Source: J038 sp034437535 (lineage in GTDB: Bacteria; Chloroflexota; Anaerolineae; Aggregatilineales; Phototrophicaceae). Taken from it: a stretch of DNA of 64,000 nucleotides. The notes beneath the pieces were generated by a model. That model did not search any database. It worked only from the letters and a program-made list of their open reading frames with translations, and was not told where the DNA came from. Within the stretch, counting starts at the first letter, position 1; every line of letters starts with the position of its first letter. This document shows positions 1 to 8,401 of the stretch, one piece after another. The position numbers and the translations under genes were made by a program. The stretch is from positions 39,070 through 103,069 of the forward strand of contig DAOTTZ010000102.1 of the NCBI GenBank assembly GCA_034437535.1, written 5' to 3'.

Positions 1-58
1 CAGGTGCAAAACAACATCAATTATAACCAAAGGGCTGGCATGGGTGAAGATGAAAGAT

Positions 59-391
59 CTATTCGATTGGTTGGTCGTCATCCGGGCTGGGGAGATCGTC
101 GTTTTCGTCGGTTGAATCCGACGCATGGCTGACGGAAAAGGGGATCTCTGCGACGATCATACTGGTGTTACGGTCGTCCTGTTGTAACGCAATGGCGACT
201 TCTTCCGCCGCGATTTCAACATATTTTGAGATCACTTCCAGGATTTCTTGCTTCATAGCCTGGAGTTGTTCGGGTGGCAGGTTGATGCGATCATGGACGA
301 GCACAAACTGAAGCCGTTCTTTGGCTTTGTTGGCACTGCTATTATTGCTATCGCGCCCACGCCCAAGCATACGATCAAAAAAGCTACTCAT
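59..391 (-). CDS. minE: Cell division topological specificity factor MinE
   Basis: MinE displaces MinD from the membrane and drives the Min oscillation that keeps the FtsZ ring at mid-cell. The 110-residue protein carries the MinE core at about residues 22-60 (AKERLQFVLVHDR followed by LQAMKQEILEVISKYVEI), which includes the MinD-binding segment. The N-terminus (SSFFDRMLGR) resembles the membrane-targeting helix. The acidic tail of about 25 residues (DSTDENDDLPSPDDD) is longer than I expect and probably disordered. It lies 15 bases downstream of minD on the same strand and looks like the last gene of the mre-min cluster, although the window ends 58 bases further on. Identification is firm because minC and minD precede it. 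Confidence 0.95.
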   Translation of the reverse strand: MSSFFDRMLGRGRDSNNSSANKAKERLQFVLVHDRINLPPEQLQAMKQEILEVISKYVEIAAEEVAIALQQDDRNTSMIVAEIPFSVSHASDSTDENDDLPSPDDDQPIE

Positions 392-406
392 ACCATCAAC
401 CTCCTC

Positions 407-1255
407 TTAACTCCCGCCGGAGAATAACTGGGCAATGCGCGAAAACAAGCCGCCGGAATGATCCAGTTGCATAAACGGCACAGTCTCTCCGTTCAAACGG
501 CGGGCGATATTGTGAAACGCCATGCCAGCGCGTGATTTTTCGTTCAGTGTAACCGGTACGCCACTATTCGACGCCGGGATAACGCTCTCATCCTCCGGGA
601 CGATGCCGATGATGCCGACAGCCAGAATATCGGTGACGTCGGTCGCGGAAAGCATCTCCCCCCGGCGGATCATCTCCATCTTAACACGATTTAGAATTAA
701 TTGGGCTGGCCCGCGATTAGCCGCCTCTACCAGGCCGATGATGCGGTCGGCATCACGCACGGCGGAGACTTCCGGGTTGGTGACGATCAATACATCGTCT
801 GCCGGGGCCAGGGAGTTACGAAATCCGCGTTCGATACCTGCCGGGGAGTCGATGAGCAGGAAGTCAAATTCATCGCGTAGTTTATTGGTCAGCTCGACCA
901 TGTTTGACGGGGTGATAGCGGTCTTGTCGCGGGTTTGTGCCGCTGGTATCAGGTAGAGTTCTGGGAATTGCTTGTGTTTAATCATGGCCTGCCGGAGCTT
1001 ACAGCGGCCCTCTACGATGTCAACCAGGTCGAACACGATCCGGTTTTCTAACCCCATGACTACATCCAGATTACGCAAGCCGATGTCGGCATCAATGACG
1101 ACGACTCGATGACCGAGACGGGCCAACGCGACGCCCAGGTTAGCCGTCGTGGTTGTCTTGCCGACGCCCCCTTTACCGGATGTGACGGTGATGACTCGCG
1201 CACGTTTACGTGGGTTGGGTGCGCTGGCACGCGGTGTGTTGATGTTTGCCCCCAT
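407..1255 (-). CDS. minD: Septum site-determining ATPase MinD
   Basis: MinD is a membrane-associated ParA/MinD-family ATPase that recruits MinC and MinE. The deviant Walker A motif KGGVGKTT sits at residues 28-35, followed by DADIGLRNLD (about 55-64) and the Walker B region FLLIDSPAG. The C-terminus (SGGLFSRIAQLFSGG) is the amphipathic membrane-targeting helix typical of MinD. A Pro/Arg-rich N-terminal extension of about 18 residues precedes the first beta strand. It lies between minC and minE with gaps of under 20 bases, so it is almost certainly co-transcribed with them. Confidence 0.97.
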   Translation of the reverse strand: MGANINTPRASAPNPRKRARVITVTSGKGGVGKTTTTANLGVALARLGHRVVVIDADIGLRNLDVVMGLENRIVFDLVDIVEGRCKLRQAMIKHKQFPELYLIPAAQTRDKTAITPSNMVELTNKLRDEFDFLLIDSPAGIERGFRNSLAPADDVLIVTNPEVSAVRDADRIIGLVEAANRGPAQLILNRVKMEMIRRGEMLSATDVTDILAVGIIGIVPEDESVIPASNSGVPVTLNEKSRAGMAFHNIARRLNGETVPFMQLDHSGGLFSRIAQLFSGGS

Positions 1256-1273
1256 ATGGCTGGCTGTCCTTTC

Positions 1274-1972
1274 TTACCTGGCGTTCCAGGTGTCTACGAT
1301 TATCTGTCCGTCACGGATCATCGCCACTTCGGGTTGAGGCTTACGCCGTTTGCCGGGTGGTGATGTAGTGATGTAACCGGCGATTCGCATCTGCGTGGGT
1401 GTCATATCTAACGCACAGACGACCGCGTTTTCGTCACCGTAAGCCCCGGCGTGGACGTTGCCACGTAGATGCCCCCAGACGAATACATCCCCCGCCGCGA
1501 TGATCTCTGCACCGGGGTTTACGTCGCCCATGACGATCACATGCCCATCGCTTCGAATTTCACGTCCAGAGCGTAACGTGCGGCGGATTAAAACACCGGA
1601 GGTTCCCGCTTCTTCCGGGTTAATTGGCAGGGTATCGGCCAATTCAGGGTCATTGACGACTGCTTCGGCGGTGGCGGCTTCGGTTCGCAGATCAAGGGCC
1701 TGGGCCGCTTCGATAGTTGTCCGGCTATCACTCGTCACCATGTCGATCTTCAGGCCGCGCCGCTCTAGCAGGGCGCGTAAGCCACTCAGCTCATGGCGCG
1801 GCACCGGTCGCCCGCCTAATTCAATTGTCAACTTTGCCCCGGCGAAGAAATCACTCTTTTCATCAAGGCGGCGGGCCAGTTCCCCGGTCACGCTCAGCCA
1901 TTCTTCCGTTGCGCTAAGTGTCACGATGAGGCCATCTGTACCGCCTTTTATCGCGATGATGTCTTCTGTCAT
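1274..1972 (-). CDS. minC: Septum site-determining protein MinC
   Basis: MinC inhibits FtsZ polymerisation where MinD places it. The N-terminal FtsZ-binding domain (IAIKGGTDGLIVTLSATEEW, then a strand-rich stretch) is followed by a linker of about 35 residues and the C-terminal right-handed beta-helix domain, recognisable by GHVIVMGDVNPGAEIIAAGD and VFVWGHLRGNVHAGA. The ATG at 1972 is chosen because homology begins there and a GGTGG stretch lies about 9 bases upstream. An in-frame TTG at 2035 would add 21 residues unlike MinC. The 63 bases between the PBP2 stop and this start hold no obvious terminator, so read-through from the mre genes is likely. The product is 232 residues, normal for the family. 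Confidence 0.95.
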   Translation of the reverse strand: MTEDIIAIKGGTDGLIVTLSATEEWLSVTGELARRLDEKSDFFAGAKLTIELGGRPVPRHELSGLRALLERRGLKIDMVTSDSRTTIEAAQALDLRTEAATAEAVVNDPELADTLPINPEEAGTSGVLIRRTLRSGREIRSDGHVIVMGDVNPGAEIIAAGDVFVWGHLRGNVHAGAYGDENAVVCALDMTPTQMRIAGYITTSPPGKRRKPQPEVAMIRDGQIIVDTWNAR

Positions 1973-2035
1973 CCAATTTGCCACCGATCTTGTGAACGCT
2001 AACTTAATAATACTTAAATTCCACGCATCCGACAA

Positions 2036-4345
2036 CTACGGTGAATTGCCAGCCAGTTCTGCCGGTTGTGGTAGATTTTGCCGTTCGTTTTGTAGGCGAT
2101 ACCATGCCTCGATGGTATCGACCACAATCGGCAATGCATTGGCAGAGCCTTCCTGCCCATTGTAGATGAAGCCGACGACCAGAATTTCTGGATTTTCGAA
2201 CGGGCCATAAGCCGCAAACCAGGCATGGGCCGGCCAGTTCCCTGGCTCGCATAGGCGCAAGGCGGATGCGATGTTATCGCAGTATTCCGCTGTGCCAGTC
2301 TTGCCGCCCAGCGCGATATACGGCAAATTCGCGCCGGAGCCGGTGCCTTCTGTCACGGTATCGCGCATCCCCTGGCGCACGATCTCCAGGTTCTCTGTAC
2401 TGAGGAAAGCCGGTGTATAATTCGGCTCCCAACGGAGTGGATTACACACCCGCCCATTGAAGGTATAATTCAGCGGGATGTGGACGCGATATTGCCGGAA
2501 TGCTTCGCGAGTCAGTGATGAGTCAATATCAACCGTGCCGATGTATTCGTCCGGGTTGCACCGGGATGCATTGTAGTATTCGCTATCCGGTTCGCACAGG
2601 CACGCCAGGCTGTTCTGGCCCTGGATAATCATGTCTTCCAACAGTAGCAGAGTCAGCGGTTCGGTCTCTGGCACAGTATCCAGGTTGACTGTGCGGGATA
2701 CTTGTGGTTCGAAGGCTTCTTCGACACTGCCCTCACCATCCAACAAATCCCGGATCAACGTAGGCTGGTACAATGTGCCATCGTTGACCAGGGCGGTCAG
2801 GGCCATCGTCAATTGAAGCGGTGTTACCGTCAGGTAGCCCTGGCCGAATGAGGCGTTGTAGGTATCGCCGGTAGACCAGTTTTCGCCGTAGGTGATCCGT
2901 TTCCAATCCGGGTCGGGCATGCGTCCGGCGAGTTCACCCGGCAGTTCCATCCCCAGTTCGGAGCCAATGCCCAGTGCAGTTGCGTAGCGCACCAGATTGT
3001 TAATCCCCAGGCCACCAGGCCGCAGGCTGTTAGCTGGCACCTGGTCATTACCACCGCCCACTTGATAAAAATAGACGTTACAACTCTGCGCGATGGCCTC
3101 ACGCATGTCAATGTTGCCGTGTTCCCCGCCGAATTGGTCGATCCAGCAGACAAAGCGTTGATCCGCGCCCCGGTCATTCGGGGCATAGAAGTTCGCCACC
3201 AGCAGATCCCCGGCATCGTAGAGTTCGGTTTCAGCGTCGATCACATCTTCTTCCAGCACGGCGGCGGCGGTGATGAGCTTCCACGCGGAGCCAGGCGGGT
3301 ACAATGCGCTGATGGCCTGATTTAAGAACGGGTTGAAGTTGCGTTCGCGGGCTTGTTGCTCAAGCTGAAGGTAATATTCGACATCAATGGCGCGGGCAAA
3401 GCGTGAGTTATCGTAGGTAGGGAAGCTGACCATTGATAAGATTTCGCCGGTCATCGGGTTTATGGCGATGATAACGCCAGCCTCGGTGATGATCTCCTGG
3501 GCTTCTGCATTGATGCGCGTGATCTGGTCGATCAGGATCTGTTGCGCTTCGGCCTGGAGGTCGCTATCAATCGTCAACCGGATGTTCTGGCCGGGTTCTG
3601 GCTCGGTGCGGCCTAACTCCGCGATTTGTTCGCCAGCGACATCGACTTCACGCAGAACAGAGCCACGCCGCCCAGCCAGGATGCTTTCCAGAAAACGCTC
3701 GATCCCATCGTACCCGATGCGATCATAAGCCGGATCATAGCCCAGTTCGATCAACTCGATCTGTTCTTCCGGCGGGATCGGCCCCATATAACCGATGATA
3801 TGGGAGAGGGGTTCGCCAGCAGGATATTGACGCACCGCCGCCTGTTGTACCTCCACACCGGGTAATTCTAGCTGATCTTCCATAATGCGGAGGGCGACAT
3901 CTAACTCGACATCATCCGCGATCACGACCGGTTGAAACGGAGCGAAGCCCAGGCCCTCGATCACGATTTCTTCGATACTGCGGATGTTGCGCCCACTGGC
4001 GTCGGCCAGGGCACGAGTTGCCGGGACGCCGGTCAACGCGGAAAGCCGGGTGAAGATCTCTAATTCTTGCTCACGATTATCTGGCAGGTTCGCCGGGATG
4101 ATGGTCACACGGTAAGCCGGGACGTTGCTGGCAAGCACGGTGTCATAACGGTCGAAGATCACGCCGCGATCTGCCGGGATGGGTAATTCATTCAGGCGGT
4201 TTTCGTCCGCCGCGATCTGTGCATTGGTGTTTTCCACGATCTGCAATTGATACATCCGCAAGCCGAACAAGATGAAGACAGCGACGATGATGGCCTGGAA
4301 GAACGTCAACCGCCAGCCCTGGAACGGACTCAAAAAATTACTCAT
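2036..4345 (-). CDS. mrdA: Penicillin-binding protein 2 (elongasome transpeptidase)
   Basis: This is a class B transpeptidase that cross-links peptidoglycan with the rod complex. A single N-terminal membrane helix (about 15-35) precedes the pedestal motif PADRGVIFDRYDTVLASN. The catalytic triad motifs are present: SAWK (about 353-356, acylated Ser), SCN (421-423) and KTG (682-684). At 769 residues it is longer than typical PBP2 (about 600-650). Most of the excess is an insertion between SxN and KTG (about 577-647) with several cysteines. The ATG at 4345 is preferred over the one at 4354, because GAGG abuts the latter but lies 9 bases before the former. It follows mreD by 15 bases. Confidence 0.95.
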   Translation of the reverse strand: MSNFLSPFQGWRLTFFQAIIVAVFILFGLRMYQLQIVENTNAQIAADENRLNELPIPADRGVIFDRYDTVLASNVPAYRVTIIPANLPDNREQELEIFTRLSALTGVPATRALADASGRNIRSIEEIVIEGLGFAPFQPVVIADDVELDVALRIMEDQLELPGVEVQQAAVRQYPAGEPLSHIIGYMGPIPPEEQIELIELGYDPAYDRIGYDGIERFLESILAGRRGSVLREVDVAGEQIAELGRTEPEPGQNIRLTIDSDLQAEAQQILIDQITRINAEAQEIITEAGVIIAINPMTGEILSMVSFPTYDNSRFARAIDVEYYLQLEQQARERNFNPFLNQAISALYPPGSAWKLITAAAVLEEDVIDAETELYDAGDLLVANFYAPNDRGADQRFVCWIDQFGGEHGNIDMREAIAQSCNVYFYQVGGGNDQVPANSLRPGGLGINNLVRYATALGIGSELGMELPGELAGRMPDPDWKRITYGENWSTGDTYNASFGQGYLTVTPLQLTMALTALVNDGTLYQPTLIRDLLDGEGSVEEAFEPQVSRTVNLDTVPETEPLTLLLLEDMIIQGQNSLACLCEPDSEYYNASRCNPDEYIGTVDIDSSLTREAFRQYRVHIPLNYTFNGRVCNPLRWEPNYTPAFLSTENLEIVRQGMRDTVTEGTGSGANLPYIALGGKTGTAEYCDNIASALRLCEPGNWPAHAWFAAYGPFENPEILVVGFIYNGQEGSANALPIVVDTIEAWYRLQNERQNLPQPAELAGNSP

Positions 4346-4360
4346 ACGATACATCCTCGT

Positions 4361-4873
4361 CTAACGATTGTTACTTTGCCGGTATCCGCGCCGTTCTAAC
4401 CCACGTTGTAAGCGTCGGATGAACCAGTACGCGGGCCATATGAAAATTAGATTATAGAAGATGGTCGGTGCGATGATGTAAGCCATGCTGAACAACCAAT
4501 CGACTTGAAATCCGCTGATCGTCATGATCCCCATGATAATCAACTGCTGGACAATGGTACCGGCGATCACCAGCCCGATCAAGATCACCACGCCGATGCG
4601 ATAAACCTGTTGGCCTAGCCCGCTGATTGAGAAGATCATCACCAGCATACCAAAGGTTGAAGTCCCGGTGGGGTTTTGTGAGAGTAGATCGACCGTCACC
4701 CCGCCCACGAACGCCCAAAAGACACTGGTATCTAGCTCGGCATGGATGGCCCAGGCCAGCACCAGCACATAGACGAGATCCGGGCCGCCGCCCAACAGAC
4801 GAATCTGCGGGACGAAGGTCGCCTGCAAGACCGCCGCCAACCCCAGAATCGGGAAGGCCAGGAAAGTCGCCAT
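4361..4873 (-). CDS. mreD: Rod shape-determining protein MreD
   Basis: MreD is a small integral membrane subunit of the elongasome that partners with MreC. The 170-residue protein has about five hydrophobic segments, including LAFPILGLAAVLQATFVPQI, the polar signature GGPDLVYVLVLAWA, and LIIMGIMTI. It ends in a short basic cytoplasmic tail (RRLQRGLERRGYRQSNNR). Sequence conservation in MreD is low, so the assignment rests on size, topology, the N-terminal pattern and its place between mreC and PBP2. The gap from mreC is 3 bases. Confidence 0.9.
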   Translation of the reverse strand: MATFLAFPILGLAAVLQATFVPQIRLLGGGPDLVYVLVLAWAIHAELDTSVFWAFVGGVTVDLLSQNPTGTSTFGMLVMIFSISGLGQQVYRIGVVILIGLVIAGTIVQQLIIMGIMTISGFQVDWLFSMAYIIAPTIFYNLIFIWPAYWFIRRLQRGLERRGYRQSNNR

Positions 4874-4876
4874 CGG

Positions 4877-5731
4877 TTATTCGTCTTCCGGGTTGTCTTC
4901 AAAGACAGAAATATCAATGGGCTGGAAGCTGGTGACGATCAGCACGATTTCCAGGCGGTCGAAATCGACCAGACTACGGATTTCAGCCGTTTGATTGAGC
5001 GCGAAAGCCTCTCTCGAACTGCTCGACACTTGCCCAATCGGAATATCTGGCGGGAAGTTACCCCCCAGGCCGGATGTAATCACGATGTCGCCATCCTGCA
5101 CTTCGGCTTCCAGCGGGATAAAATCCATGCGGAGGTTGCCACTCAGCAGGCCGATGACCGATCCCTGGGCGCGGGTGGTTTGTAAGCGGGCGTTGATGCT
5201 ACTGTTAGGATCTGTGATGAGCAAGACACTGGATGCATCGGCTGTTACGTCGATCACACGACCGACTAACCCGGCCTGGGTTGTCACTGGCATACCGATT
5301 GCGATTCCGTCACGACTCCCACGATTCAGGATAATGGTACGCGTCAGCGCGTTGGGGTCATAACCGATGACTTCGGCGGTGACGGTTTCCTGACCTTGTG
5401 CGGTGGAGGTGTAATTCAGCAAATCGGCTAATCGTTGGGTGTCGCTGGCGATCTCTCGCAGTTCTACTAATTCGGCCTGAGAGCGTGCCAGAGCTTCTTC
5501 TAGCTCGGCATTCCGTTCACGCAAACGCCGGATCTCCTGCAAGTCTTCGACGACATCGTTCATGCCCTGGCTGACCTCGTTAAACGCATCGGAGACAAAG
5601 TAAAGGGGAGTCGCGGCCAGGCCCTCAAATGATGACAGGATGCCGGCCATGCTGGTGAGAATCATACAACTGCACAAGAACATGCTTGCGAAGAAAAATA
5701 CCACCCGGTTTGATCGCCAATTTCGTCTCAC
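4877..5731 (-). CDS. mreC: Rod shape-determining protein MreC
   Basis: MreC is the extracytoplasmic scaffold of the elongasome. A membrane helix (about 10-30) is followed by a coiled-coil (VVEDLQEIRRLRERNAELEEA) that mediates dimerisation. A beta-rich MreC domain follows, with recognisable features EVIGYDPNALTRTIILNRGS, GMPVTTQAGLVGRVIDV and ITDPNSSINARLQTTRAQG. The length of 284 residues is normal. The start is a GTG with only a weak purine-rich stretch upstream. It is separated from mreB by 68 bases without a convincing terminator. Confidence 0.95.
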   Translation of the reverse strand: MRRNWRSNRVVFFFASMFLCSCMILTSMAGILSSFEGLAATPLYFVSDAFNEVSQGMNDVVEDLQEIRRLRERNAELEEALARSQAELVELREIASDTQRLADLLNYTSTAQGQETVTAEVIGYDPNALTRTIILNRGSRDGIAIGMPVTTQAGLVGRVIDVTADASSVLLITDPNSSINARLQTTRAQGSVIGLLSGNLRMDFIPLEAEVQDGDIVITSGLGGNFPPDIPIGQVSSSSREAFALNQTAEIRSLVDFDRLEIVLIVTSFQPIDISVFEDNPEDE

Positions 5732-5799
5732 GGCTCACTACTCGCGCTCGTATCTTAACGAGAGGATAGTCGATCAAACGAGTGCTGAGAAGGTTAATT

Positions 5800-6861
5800 T
5801 CAGTGCCAGGTACTGCCGCGCTCGGTGCCGACGAGTAGACGGCGTAGATTGTTGTAATCTTCTAACACCCGGCCAGACCCGCGTGCGACACAGGTCATCG
5901 CGTCTTCCGCCAGGAAGGTCGGGATGTTAACTTCATCGGTGATACGTTCCGTCAAGCCCTTAAGTTGGCTCCCGCCGCCTGCCATGCAGATCCCGCTTTC
6001 CATCAGGTCTGCCACCAATTCTGGTGGGGTGTCATCCAGCGCGTCTTTGATGGTATCGATCAAAATATCGACTGAGCCGGAGAGGGCTTCGCGCAGTTCA
6101 ATCGAACTGATCTCGATGGAGGTCGGCAGGCCGGTGATGAGATTGCGGCCTTTGACGGACATGGTGCGCTCTTGCGGGAGTGGATAGGCCGAGCCGATGT
6201 CGATCTTGACGCGCTCGGCGGTGGGTTCGCCGATGAGTAAGTTATGCTTGGTTCGCATGTATTGCACGATGTCTTCGTCCATTTCGTCACCCGCCACACG
6301 GATTGACCGGCTGATGACGATGCCGCCGAGCGAAAAGATCGCGATCTCGGTGGTGCCGCCGCCGATGTCTACCACCATACTGCCGCGTGTTTCCGTCACG
6401 GGGAGGCCGGCACCGATGGCCGCCGCGACCGGTTCTTCGATGAGATAGGCCTGGCGTGCGCCCGCATTGAGTGCGGCATCGTAGACGGCACGCTTTTCGA
6501 CTTCGGTCACGCCGCTGGGGATGCCGATGACCACACGCGGGCGCGGCACCGGCACCCAGGTATGCTCGTGGGCCTTGCGGATGAGATGATCTAACATGGC
6601 CTCAGTGATTTCAAAGTCACTAATAACGCCATCACGCAGGGGCCGCACGATAACGATGTCTTTTGGGTTTTTGCTCCACATTTCTTTGGCCCGTGCGCCG
6701 ACTTCTTGCGGGCGTCCGGTCTTTTTCTCCACCGCGACGAACGACGGCTCGTTAATGACGATTCCCTTACCTCGTACATAGACCAGCGTGTTCGCCGTGC
6801 CGAGATCAATTCCAATATCCAGCGAAAATAAGCCGAATAGCGCATCGATTGGACTTAACAC
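5800..6861 (-). CDS. mreB: Rod shape-determining actin homologue MreB
   Basis: MreB polymerises on the membrane and positions wall synthesis. Actin-family nucleotide motifs are clear: phosphate 1 IDLGTANTLVYVRGKGIV, EEPVAAAIGAGLPV, phosphate 2 VDIGGGTTEIAIFSLGGI and the adenosine motif GICMAGGGSQLKGL. The start is GTG at 6861 with an AGGAG ribosome-binding site 6 bases upstream; the product is 353 residues. It heads the mre-PBP2-min cluster. A plausible promoter lies about 45 bases upstream. The C-terminus has a slight extension (LVGTERGSTWH) beyond the usual end. Confidence 0.97.
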   Translation of the reverse strand: MLSPIDALFGLFSLDIGIDLGTANTLVYVRGKGIVINEPSFVAVEKKTGRPQEVGARAKEMWSKNPKDIVIVRPLRDGVISDFEITEAMLDHLIRKAHEHTWVPVPRPRVVIGIPSGVTEVEKRAVYDAALNAGARQAYLIEEPVAAAIGAGLPVTETRGSMVVDIGGGTTEIAIFSLGGIVISRSIRVAGDEMDEDIVQYMRTKHNLLIGEPTAERVKIDIGSAYPLPQERTMSVKGRNLITGLPTSIEISSIELREALSGSVDILIDTIKDALDDTPPELVADLMESGICMAGGGSQLKGLTERITDEVNIPTFLAEDAMTCVARGSGRVLEDYNNLRRLLVGTERGSTWH

Positions 6862-6903
6862 ACAAAGCTCCTAACGGCAGTGTCAGTACCTTGTCAAGGC
6901 GAC

Positions 6904-6932
6904 AGTATAACATAACATAGAGTTGATGTAAC
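6904..6932 (-). promoter_or_regulatory. Putative sigma-70 promoter of the mre-min cluster
   Basis: On the minus strand GTTACA (6932-6927) is separated by 17 bases from TATACT (6909-6904). Transcription would begin near 6897, giving a leader of about 36 bases before the mreB GTG. The -10 is strong and the -35 moderate. The region is shared with the divergent tilS gene. Confidence 0.5.
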
Positions 6933-7004
6933 ACAAAATCATCCAGGCGAAAGGTAAGAACGATCAAAACTGTACAGCGGATAGTCCGACAATACAAGCT
7001 TTTA

Positions 7005-8330
7005 ATGCCGGGGGATCGGGCGGTGGTGGCTGTCTCTGGCGGTGTGGATTCGGTTGCGCTGGCGCATATGCTGGCGGAATGGCGCACGCGAGGCGGCTAC
7101 ACATTGACCATTGCCACCGTCGATCATGGCTTACGCGCCGATTCCGCTGATGATGTCGAATTGGTGCGTCAGTTAGCCCGGCGTCTGGGGCTTGATTTCC
7201 GGGCCGGCCAGCTTGATTTACAACACGCGACAGCAGGCAGTGGCCTTGAAGCGGCGGCCCGTCAATATCGTTATGAGTGGCTGGCGACAATCGCCCTTCA
7301 GGTGGGTGCAGATAAGATCATCACCGCCCATCATGCCGATGACCAGGCGGAGACGATCCTCTTACACTTGTTGCGCGGGGCTGGCATTGATGGGACACGC
7401 GGTATGCGCTATAGCTTGCCTGCACCGTTCGCGCCGGATCTATCGGTGATTCGCCCGCTATTGTCGGTCCGTAAAGCGGATCTCTACACGTATTGTGCGG
7501 AGAATGACCTGTCCTTTCGGGAAGACACGACCAATCAAGATGTGACGATCCCGCGTAACCGCCTGCGGCATCGCGTCCTGCCGGAGTTAGAAGCGATCAA
7601 CCCGGCGGCAGTCACCCTGTTGAACCGTTACGCACAATCTGCCAGCCTGGACGCCGATTTCATCCACACAGCGTTTGAGACAATCATCCGCCCACAGATG
7701 CAATTCCATGCGGAATACGTGCAGATTCCACTGGCCGACCTGTTACAGTGGCATCCAGCACTGCAACGGCGGGCGATGCTGACGGCGATGACTGACCCCA
7801 CCGCGACCCATGTTGAGGCTTTGCTGGCGATGGCGCGTGCCGATGGTGCCGGACGCACACTTGATCTACCCGCCGGGCAACGTGCGTTGCTGGATTATGA
7901 GGCTTTAGTCATCGGGGATGTCGCCGCTTATGTAGATGATCGACATGCGGCGGTGCCGACGTTATCGCCCGGCCAGCGTATCCGGTTAGTGGTAGGGCAG
8001 GATGCTGATACCGGGCAGGGTTGGAGCCTGCGCCTAGGCGATCAACCGCAAGCACACGGTGTCTGTTGGCACATGCCAGCAGACACCTCTAAAGTAGAGC
8101 TTCGCACCCGGCGACCAGGAGACCGATTTGGCCGGCACAAGCTCAAAGACTGGATGATCCGGCACCATATCCCGGCTTATCTGCGTGATGCGGTGCCTTT
8201 GATTGCGGTTGATGATGAAATTCGTGTTGTATTTTATGGACCACCAGCCGTCTACGAGCCGGAATCCTCTGTTGAGTCCGGTGTACTTCGTTGTGCGTTC
8301 ATTAATTTTCATAATTCCGAGGGTGTATAA
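7005..8330 (+). CDS. tilS: tRNA(Ile)-lysidine synthetase TilS
   Basis: TilS modifies C34 of the CAU-anticodon isoleucine tRNA to lysidine using ATP and lysine. The PP-loop SGGVDS lies at residues 11-16. DHGLRADSADD and the active-site region ITAHHADDQAETILLHLLRGAG follow, then the family segment REDTTNQDVTIPRNRLRH and a C-terminal TilS domain (TRRPGDRFGRHKLKDWMIRHHIP). The ATG at 7005 leaves only ten residues before the P-loop and has no ribosome-binding site. Upstream in-frame codons from 6963 encode a helix that looks like the conserved TilS N-terminus (TVQRIVRQYKLL) and follow an AAAGG at 6950-6954, so translation may start upstream at a rare codon. It is divergent from mreB. Confidence 0.93.
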   Translation: MPGDRAVVAVSGGVDSVALAHMLAEWRTRGGYTLTIATVDHGLRADSADDVELVRQLARRLGLDFRAGQLDLQHATAGSGLEAAARQYRYEWLATIALQVGADKIITAHHADDQAETILLHLLRGAGIDGTRGMRYSLPAPFAPDLSVIRPLLSVRKADLYTYCAENDLSFREDTTNQDVTIPRNRLRHRVLPELEAINPAAVTLLNRYAQSASLDADFIHTAFETIIRPQMQFHAEYVQIPLADLLQWHPALQRRAMLTAMTDPTATHVEALLAMARADGAGRTLDLPAGQRALLDYEALVIGDVAAYVDDRHAAVPTLSPGQRIRLVVGQDADTGQGWSLRLGDQPQAHGVCWHMPADTSKVELRTRRPGDRFGRHKLKDWMIRHHIPAYLRDAVPLIAVDDEIRVVFYGPPAVYEPESSVESGVLRCAFINFHNSEGV

Positions 8331-8401
8331 TGGTTGCTAAAACACATTAACCAAGATACACTTGAGAAACAATTGGCAAAAACTGAACGGGCGGTCATAG
8401 A

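Noticed and set aside
1973..2035. TTG start adding 21 residues to MinC
   Set aside because: The added residues do not fit the MinC N-terminal domain and an ATG with upstream GGTGG is available.
1458..2165. Plus-strand reading frame opposite minC and PBP2
   Set aside because: Low-complexity Arg/Ser-rich translation opposite well-identified genes; a codon-bias shadow.
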